Source: Lonicera japonica (lineage: Eukaryota > Streptophyta > Magnoliopsida > Dipsacales > Caprifoliaceae). From it: 64,000 bases of DNA. The notes below the pieces were generated by a model. That model was not told the DNA's origin and ran no database searches. It was given only the letters and a program-made list of their open reading frames with translations. Location of the stretch: contig JAKCWG010000770.1 in assembly GCA_021464415.1 (NCBI GenBank), forward strand, positions 124,001 through 188,000, in the 5' to 3' direction. Shown here piece by piece: positions 58,210 through 64,000 of this stretch. Numbering within the stretch: the stretch's first letter is position 1; each line of letters opens with the position of its first letter. The translations under genes and the position numbers were made by a program.

Positions 58210-58834
58210 TGTGGGAGTATAGTTCTAAACATTTTGCTCTTGGGCCGAATTAGTTCCAATGTCCCCTCATGGGCCGAATAAACAAGACAGGGCCCAAATA
58301 TCCTAAAGAATGAAAAAGATCATAAGTGAAACCCGATAGCGTAAGGGAACCGGATGGGTTATTGCCAAACAAAGAGAGGGATAGGCCGAGCATAAGGAAG
58401 TCTCGCCGAGCAAAAATAATAAGCTTGTGAGTAACTTCAGGTACGTAGATAGGGATGTGTACGTATAAGCCAGTTCATCAATAAGAAAAGGACATCCACA
58501 GACGATACCCTACGACAAAGGATTATTGTACTAATGAATAGCTAATCAACACGTGTAAAATGAAGGAAAGTTAGTTATAATAGCTGTTTCCCTGACAGAT
58601 GGAGGGAGGAAATGGTGCCACGAAAGCCCTAAAAAATGCCGTGGATGGTAATTTCACTAGTGACCTAATCCATCTTGGGAAACACGAAATGTAAGAATAT
58701 AAATAGAAAATGATGTTCACAAAAGAAGGAAAGGAAGAAATTTGGCAAAAAGGGGAAGGAGAGGCAAAGGATCCGGTGATTGTTCTTACCAGTCTGGACC
58801 GGACCTACTTTGGTACACTAAAGCATCACATACA
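58210..58834 (+). repeat. 5' LTR of the Retand-like element
   Basis: Starts TGTGGGAGTATAG and ends GCATCACATACA. A clear TATA box, TATAAATA at 58698-58705, puts transcription start about 100 bp before the LTR end. Confidence 0.92.
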
Positions 58835-58837
58835 ATT

Positions 58838-58853
58838 TGGCGCCGTCTGTGGG
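58838..58853 (+). promoter_or_regulatory. Retand-like primer-binding site
   Basis: TGGCGCCGTCTGTGGG lies three bases after the 5' LTR. This matches the PBS used by many plant Tat/Retand elements. Confidence 0.88.
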
Positions 58854-59019
58854 AAACCGCAACAAAAAGCTATTTCTTATGTCCCAGTAATCGAATTTCT
58901 ACCTCTCATTATTTCACTATCTTCTCCAACCTCTGTTACTCCTTTTCGCCATTTTTCATTCTAGTTGTTTTACTTAATCTAAAACTTGGTTCAAAGTCCT
59001 TTGTATAGCCTGTTTAGAA

Positions 59020-59178
59020 ATGGTCCAAACTAGAAGTCATCAAATAGGTGATAATTCAAATATTTCCCCAGTGACAGACCCAAACCCCAATACAAATATG
59101 AATCCGATAGCAAACAGGCATGTGGTTACGGCCAAGGCAAACTTGGGTTCTGTTATTTTAGCCAATTTGAAAATGTGA
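59020..59178 (+). pseudogene. Truncated gag start, 52 residues
   Basis: The frame opens MVQTRSHQIGDNSN, the style of start (MVxTRS) common to gag of this retrotransposon group, runs through a low-complexity PNPNTNMNPIANR stretch and stops at TGA 59176-59178. No capsid or zinc-knuckle text follows; the tandem array starts 35 bp later, so most of gag appears to have been replaced or deleted. Confidence 0.55.
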
Positions 59179-59212
59179 AAGTTTTGAGAACTTTGTGTTT
59201 TATCCTATCTTA

Positions 59213-59650
59213 AAAAGACCTTCTTATACAGAAGGCAACTGTATAAGACCTTGCTCGGCCAAGGCATCAAAATTAACGAAAGACCTTCTTATACAGAAAG
59301 CAACTGTATAAGACCTTGCTCGGCCAAGGCATCAAAATTAATGAAAGACCTTCTTATACAGAAGGCAACCGTATAAGACCTTGCTCGGCCAAGGCATCAA
59401 AATTAACGAAAGACCTTCTTATACAGAAGGCAACCATATAAGACCTTGCTCGGCCAAGGCATCAAAATTAACGAAAGACCTTCTTATACAGAAGGCAACC
59501 GTATAAGACCTTGCTCGGCCAAGGCATCAAAATTAACGAAAGACCTTCTTATACAGAAGGCAACCATATAAGACCTTGCTCGGCCAAGGCGTCAAAATTA
59601 ACAAAAAACCATCTCATATAGGAAGCAAACGTATAAAACTTTACTCGTGT
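59213..59650 (+). repeat. 65 bp tandem array in the Retand-like element
   Basis: Six near-identical units (TTCTTATACAGAAGGCAAC ... CTTGCTCGGCCAAGGCATC) are phased at 59221, 59286, 59351, 59416, 59481 and 59546, with a degraded seventh at 59611. Variation between units is one to three bases, so amplification is recent. Each unit contains TTATACAG...CTGTATAAG-type dyad text. Confidence 0.93.
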
Positions 59651-60068
59651 AAGGCAATAAACATATGCATAAACAAGGCCTTAATTGGCATGAGCAACAA
59701 ACGTAATAAAACAAGAGGCTTTGATTAAAAACCTCAGATAAACGAGGCATATAAAATAAAAATTGAACAGAATAGTTACGAACGAAATAAATTTACCAAC
59801 ACTCATCGATTGTTCCGAATTAGCTAAACTGTTGATCACAATCAATCGAGATGGTTGCGAATCAAGGAATATCTACAAAGATATCTTTCATTAATTCAAA
59901 ACGCAGATACACTTGGTGGGGCGTCAAGGCCCGAGAAAAAAAAAGAGGGGTGGGGGGGGGAAAGAAAAAACTATCTTAAAAACAACTCCTCCAACATCAC
60001 AAGAGTCTTCATGAAAAAGTCCAGCTGCGGTGACTCTCATGACCTTTTCGAGTTGTTTATTAAACTTG

Positions 60069-60290
60069 TCAAGGCTCTCCTCGAGAAGACCTTATCCGCT
60101 TGAAAGACACAAATCGTTCTTTCAAACGAAGAAACCGACCGGCGAGACGGTCGTAGCTTTTCCTTAAATGACGATGTCTTCGTTTAAGGCGAAGAAAAGC
60201 CTCTAACATATTAGCCACTTCCGCAGTGTCCACCTCTTCAACATATGGAGAACCGGCATTAGAAACAGATTCATCACTCGGATCCGCCAT
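60069..60290 (-). CDS. Antisense ORF of the Retand-like element, 73 residues
   Basis: On the strand opposite to the LTRs an ATG frame (60288-60290, MADPSDESVSNAGSPYVEEV) runs to TGA at 60069. The N-terminal 25 residues are acidic; residues 26-73 are rich in Arg, Lys and Leu (LRLKRRHRHLRKSYDRLAGR, then FLRLKERFVSFKRIR), suggesting an amphipathic basic helix or coiled coil. Plant Tat/Ogre elements are known for extra antisense ORFs between pol and the 3' LTR (family knowledge), and position and strand fit. A TATA-like ATTATATAGGG dyad lies 80-110 bp upstream. Function unknown; it could be non-functional. Confidence 0.6.
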   Translation of the reverse strand: MADPSDESVSNAGSPYVEEVDTAEVANMLEAFLRLKRRHRHLRKSYDRLAGRFLRLKERFVSFKRIRSSRGEP

Positions 60291-60367
60291 TAGACTGGAA
60301 CTTAGAAGTTAAAATAGCTTTTTAGTCACAAACAAAGAAGAATGAACAATGAAGCAGTCAGGTAGGA

Positions 60368-60428
60368 ATTATATAGGGGGTCGAAGGACCCTATATAATG
60401 AATGCCCTAGAACTATGAAAGGGCATTC
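60368..60428. promoter_or_regulatory. Double dyad with inverted TATA motifs
   Basis: ATTATATAGGG (60368-60378) is repeated in inverse as CCCTATATAAT (60389-60399), a perfect 11 bp pair. Next to it GAATGCCCT (60400-60408) and AGGGCATTC (60420-60428) form a perfect 9 bp stem with an 11-base loop. It sits upstream of the antisense ORF and could act as its promoter (inference). Confidence 0.6.
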
Positions 60429-61344
60429 ATCATTTAATACCTCTTTATTACTCTCTTCATTCGAAGAGTCAGTTTGGGGAACATACAAAAAACCCCTCGT
60501 ATTAGTTGCCTAGTGGCCATTTCTTAAAGGCCACGTGGCCTACTGGGGGGCATAATTACAACTGATCAATAAATCGAAGTGCGAGTACGACACATATAAA
60601 GAGAAATATGCTCGGCAAAAAGAAGACTTATATCACACAAAAACCATAATCGGCAAATGTTACATTAAGTACAAAGAGTACTTCATTACAATATTTCACC
60701 CAAAAAAAAAGAAAGGGAGAGGATGGGGGAAAGAATCACTCAATTCTCATCCTCACGAGGCCTAGATTCTCTCCAAGAAATCCCATTGGGGATATATGCC
60801 CTCTCGAATTCCAACCTGTGTACATCGGTGTTCAACGCGTAATTTCCCCCATGAAGATCGACGAATAATGACGATGAGAAGAACTAGGGTTTCACGAAAA
60901 ATTAAAAAGGGAAAATAAGGAACGAGAAATTAGGAACTTACAGAGAAATAGGGACTGCTGACGAACGAGACGAGCAGCGAATTCGACGAAACGAACTAGG
61001 AAACAATCAAATTCGAATGTTAGGAAAAAGGAAAAATTCAGCAGAGATATGGAGGAGATGAAGAAGTAGGAGTTAGGGTTGAAAAAATAATACCTCTTTC
61101 TTAAAAGGATGTCTCCTTTGTTTCCCTCCAAGAGACGTTTTTGCCTTATTGAAATATGTGCAAGAAGCGACTTTCATTTAATGAGATTTAACAGCCATCT
61201 CATGATACTCAATCAAAATCAACGACTAACAATCTGACATGTGGAATCTGTCCACAAATGTCAAAACTTTTCAAAAAATAAAATAAAAATAAGAAATAAT
61301 TCTGAAGAAAATCAAGCCTCCGAACTCATGGAATTAGCATGACT
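60429..61344. other. Retand-like 3' internal region, no ORF accepted
   Basis: Contains GGCCACGTGGCC-like text near 60528-60541, an A-rich GAAAGGGAGAGG run near 60700, and ordinary AT-rich sequence. The minus-strand frame 61131-60892 is Phe/Ser/Leu-rich and unlike any family known to me, so it is left unannotated. Confidence 0.5.
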
Positions 61345-61363
61345 TGAAGGCTTGGGGGGCAAT
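61345..61363 (+). promoter_or_regulatory. Retand-like polypurine tract
   Basis: GAAGGCTTGGGGGGCAAT directly precedes the 3' LTR start TGTGGGAG at 61364 and would prime plus-strand synthesis. Confidence 0.8.
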
Positions 61364-61988
61364 TGTGGGAGTATAGTTCTAAACATTTTGCTCTTGGGCC
61401 GAATTAGTTCCAATGTCCCCTCATGGGCCAAATAAACAAGACGGGGCCCAAATATCCTAAAGAATGAAAAAGATCATAAGTGAAACCCGATAGCGTAAGG
61501 GAACCAGATGGGTTATTGCCGAACAAAGAGAGGGATATGCCGAGCATAAGCAAGTCTCGCCGAGCAAAAATAATAAGCTTGTGAGTAACTTTAGGTACGT
61601 AGATAGGGATGTGTACATACAAGCCAGCTCATCAATAAGAAAAGGACATCCACAGACGATACCCTACAACGAAGGATTATTGTACTAATAAATAGCTAAT
61701 CAACACGTGTAAAATAAAGGAAAGTTAGTTATAATAGTTGTTTCCCTGACAGATGGAGGGAGGAAATGGTGCCACGAAAGCCCTAAAAAATGCCCTGGAT
61801 GATAATTTCACTAGTGACCTAATCCATCTTGGGAAACACGAAATATAAGAATATAAATAGAAAAGGATGTTCACAAAATAAGAAAAGGAAGAAATTTGGC
61901 AAAAAGGGGAAGGAGAGGCAAAGGATCCGGTGATTGTTCTTACTAGTCTGGACCGGACCTACTTTGGTACACTAAAGCATCACATACA
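61364..61988 (+). repeat. 3' LTR of the Retand-like element
   Basis: Same length as the 5' LTR (625 bp) and co-linear with it, with a few scattered substitutions, mostly C-T and G-A. It ends CATACA before the GTCAC duplication. Confidence 0.92.
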
Positions 61989-61993
61989 GTCAC

Positions 61994-63158
61994 CAATCAT
62001 TCAAATACTCATAGGAATATTTTAATCTCGTGGATGCTTCACCAATCATTCAAATATTCATAAGAATGAAATAAGCGGGATATTGAAAAATAGGCTTTCT
62101 TTAAAAGGTTTTATGCAAAACAATAGAGGAATAATATTTTTGTAAATGAAGTGCGTATATTTGATCAAACTCCAAAATGAATACAACGTTAACTTTGCAG
62201 TATATTTTTAAATTGTAATATTTTATGTCATCATGCAAAATTAAGCTTGCACTGCATGTTTTTTAGTAGATTACTATATTTAATTGTTTAATTAAATAAC
62301 ACTTCTTTAGAGTTATTTGAACAATTTATGAATTTAAAGCCATTTATTAATAAAACACACATGATAATTTATTGGGTAATGTAAAGTTTGCATTCATTGT
62401 TTTCTAATACATTACTACGTATTGAGATTAATTTTACGTTGATTCAGATTTACCTGGGTGATAAAGAAAATTATACTTGTTAAAATAATATAAACATATC
62501 ATACAAAATAAAGTTGCATTAATTTTTTTTGATTGCAAAGTTAAGTTTCAAAGCCCTTATTTTAAAACACAATTTGTAAATAAACCTTTATTTCAGAAAA
62601 TTATTTAAAAATAAGAGCTTAGCCCAAAAAAAAAATATATTATTACCTAGATTTTTTTGCAAAAAATATTATCAGACAAGAACTTTTCTCCCATTTCTAG
62701 TAAAACTAGATTAAAGTTGGGAATTTATTTTCTTCATAATTTAATTATATTAGTTAATAAAAAAATTAATGTATCAAATAAACTCAATAAAAAATACTAA
62801 AGAATTAAAAACTAATTCAAATAAAAATTTATCTACTATTGCATGCAAACAAAATGATAAATTTAAAAAATTGACTTACTAAATTATATAGCTATTTGTA
62901 AATAAATAGTAGTTACAACTTTATCCCATCGCACCCCTACATGAAATTTACAAATCCCCTAAATAAATACTAGTTACAGCTTTATCTCGTGAGCAATGGA
63001 GATTTATTCAGCAATTTTCTTATCTAATTTATATCATTTACATTTTCGATGTTATTTATCTAATATAAATTAAGTTGCAGGATAACAACTATTATATTAT
63101 TTTTTTATTCAAATATTTTTTATTTTAACTATGGTTTAAAATTTTAAGCTTCTCCAAT
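61994..63158. other. Right flank; AT-rich, no gene
   Basis: CACCAATCATTCAAATA occurs twice (about 61992 and 62039). Around 62690-62830 there is faint similarity to the start of the AT-rich dispersed repeat (TTTAATTATATTAGTTAATA). No ORF is credible. Confidence 0.5.
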
Positions 63159-64000
63159 CACTACCTAAAACAGACACTTAGGAGACATAGAAATTATGTC
63201 TCCTAAGAGATAATGTATGTCGCCTAAGCCTTAGGTGACATAAGGTATGTCGCGTAAGTGGTGTCTCCTAAGAGGTGTCGCCTAAGATCTAAGGCGACAT
63301 ATTAATAATACTAATGTCGCGTAAGATGTGAAACTTAAGCGACATACTAAGTAGGATGTGTCGCCTAAGTGTGATCACTTAGGAGACATATTCATTTTCT
63401 TATGTCTCTTAAGTTAATAACTTAAGCGACATACTCTACTTGGTATGTCTCTTAAGTTAATAACTTAAGCGACATACTCTACTTGGTATGTCTCTTAAGT
63501 TATTAACTTAAGCGACATACTCTAATATCTTATGTCTCCTAAATTAAATCTTAAGCAACATACTCTACTTGGTATGTCTCTTAAGTTAATAACTTAAGCG
63601 ACATACTCGAATATCTTATGTCTCCTAAATTAAATCTTAAGCGACATAATCTACTAGGTATGTCTCTTAAGTTAATAACTTAAGCGACATACTCGAATAT
63701 TTATGTCTCCTAAGTTACAGATTAAGCGACATATTAATATCTTATGTCGCCTAAGTCTGAATCTTAAGAGACATATAAATTCACGTATGTCAGCTAAGTG
63801 TGTTTTGGTCCACCACTTAGGCGACATACTTGTATTTGTATGTCTCCTAAGAGGTTCCAACCCTGTTTTATAACAGTTTGTATTAATGTGTAGCCACACC
63901 TACACTTTTTTTTACAAATCAACATGATAGTAATTCATTCAAACACAATTCAACCACACAAAAAATTTCTGCAAATTAACCTGTATTCAATTCATTCACA
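63159..64000 (+). mobile_element. CACTA (EnSpm-like) terminus with hairpin-repeat subterminal array
   Basis: CACTA at 63159-63163 begins CACTACCTAAAACAGACACT, the usual form of a plant CACTA terminal repeat. From about 63180 to 63870 there are about 15 hairpin-like units built on TATGTC[TG]C[TC]TAAG and its complement CTTAAGCGACATA, in the best part with a period of 42-44 bp (63380-63660). Such subterminal repeats bind CACTA transposase (family knowledge). The element continues past the window; no transposase ORF or opposite end is visible. The 3 bp left flank is AAT. Confidence 0.75.

Larger units (their letters stand above)
58210..61988 (+). mobile_element. Retand/Tat-like LTR retrotransposon, complete but without pol
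   Basis: A complete insertion of 3,779 bp: target duplication GTCAC (58205-58209 and 61989-61993), two 625 bp LTRs, PBS and polypurine tract. The PBS TGGCGCCGTCTGTGGG is typical of the Tat/Retand group. The 2.5 kb interior holds only a short gag start, a 65 bp tandem array, and an antisense ORF. The LTRs differ at roughly 20-25 of 625 positions by eye (about 3.5%), so the insertion is comparatively young. It must rely on proteins from a full-length relative. Confidence 0.92.

Noticed and set aside
60892..61131. Minus-strand ORF of 79 residues in the Retand-like element
   Set aside because: Phe/Ser/Leu-rich, no recognisable motif, and located beyond the TATA dyad; treated as chance.
63672..63899. 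75-residue minus-strand ORF
   Set aside because: It overlaps the hairpin repeat array of the CACTA end.
1..64000. CRISPR arrays, rRNA genes, functional tRNA genes or bacterial operons
   Set aside because: None was found; regular arrays are eukaryotic minisatellites or transposon subterminal repeats, and the only tRNA-like sequence is degraded.

Overview
The window looks like an AT-rich intergenic stretch of a flowering-plant (probably dicot) nuclear genome. The support is a complete plant-specific DUF247/UPF0481 gene, a decayed DUF641 (GIL1-like) gene, and many plant retrotransposon lineages: Tekay/Del chromovirus, Athila, Retand/Tat, Ty1-copia including a SIRE-like type, and L1 LINE. DNA transposons are also present (foldback MULE, CACTA, a MITE, a candidate Helitron end). 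Nothing bacterial, organellar or CRISPR-like was seen. Only one host gene looks intact. The rest is nested, mostly dead mobile DNA. No element in the window is both complete and fully coding. Family names rest on motif recognition by eye, not on a search.

Layout. 1-5140 is the 3' part of a + strand Tekay-like chromovirus: pol with one in-frame stop, then a 2.2 kb LTR. 5141-8656 is a minus-strand Tekay-type LTR lying back to back with it. 8657-12973 is a broken + strand Ty1-copia pol with its 3' LTR, split by a 1,196 bp solo LTR (target duplication CTCTC). 14162-15285 is a DUF641 pseudogene cut by a 756 bp solo LTR (duplication CCAAC). 15690-16082 is an inverted partial copy of that LTR. 16403-18046 is an Athila-type solo LTR (duplication AATCT) sitting next to another Tekay LTR scrap. 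18599-18848 is a copia tail and LTR. 18850-20920 is a long AT-rich repeat ending like a Helitron and containing a tRNA-Arg-like head.

21316-22950 (minus) is the intact DUF247 gene. 24000-28720 holds two minus-strand copia tails; the SIRE-like LTR is split by a 2.4 kb foldback MULE (9 bp duplication TAAAATTTA). 28897-29103 is an Athila gag scrap and 29220-31600 a decayed L1 LINE. 32165-33422 is a + strand SIRE-like LTR. 33700-38857 holds dispersed repeat copies, a copia LTR-like block and a MITE. 38858-50960 is an Athila-like LTR interrupted by a long minus-strand Athila element whose 5' LTR is truncated. 51298-52467 is a 1.17 kb deletion-derived LTR element (duplication TTATA). 53200-57870 holds more copies of the AT-rich dispersed repeat. 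58210-61988 is a complete Retand-like element without pol (duplication GTCAC), carrying a 65 bp tandem array and an antisense ORF. 63159-64000 is a CACTA terminus made of hairpin repeats that runs off the window.

There is no multi-gene pathway here. The biological content is a history of nested insertion, solo-LTR formation and gene decay around one DUF247 gene. The most unusual items are the antisense ORF with a dyad TATA region in the Retand-like element, the foldback MULE with tandem arms, the hairpin array of the CACTA end, and the recurring long palindromes in the U3 regions of unrelated LTR families.
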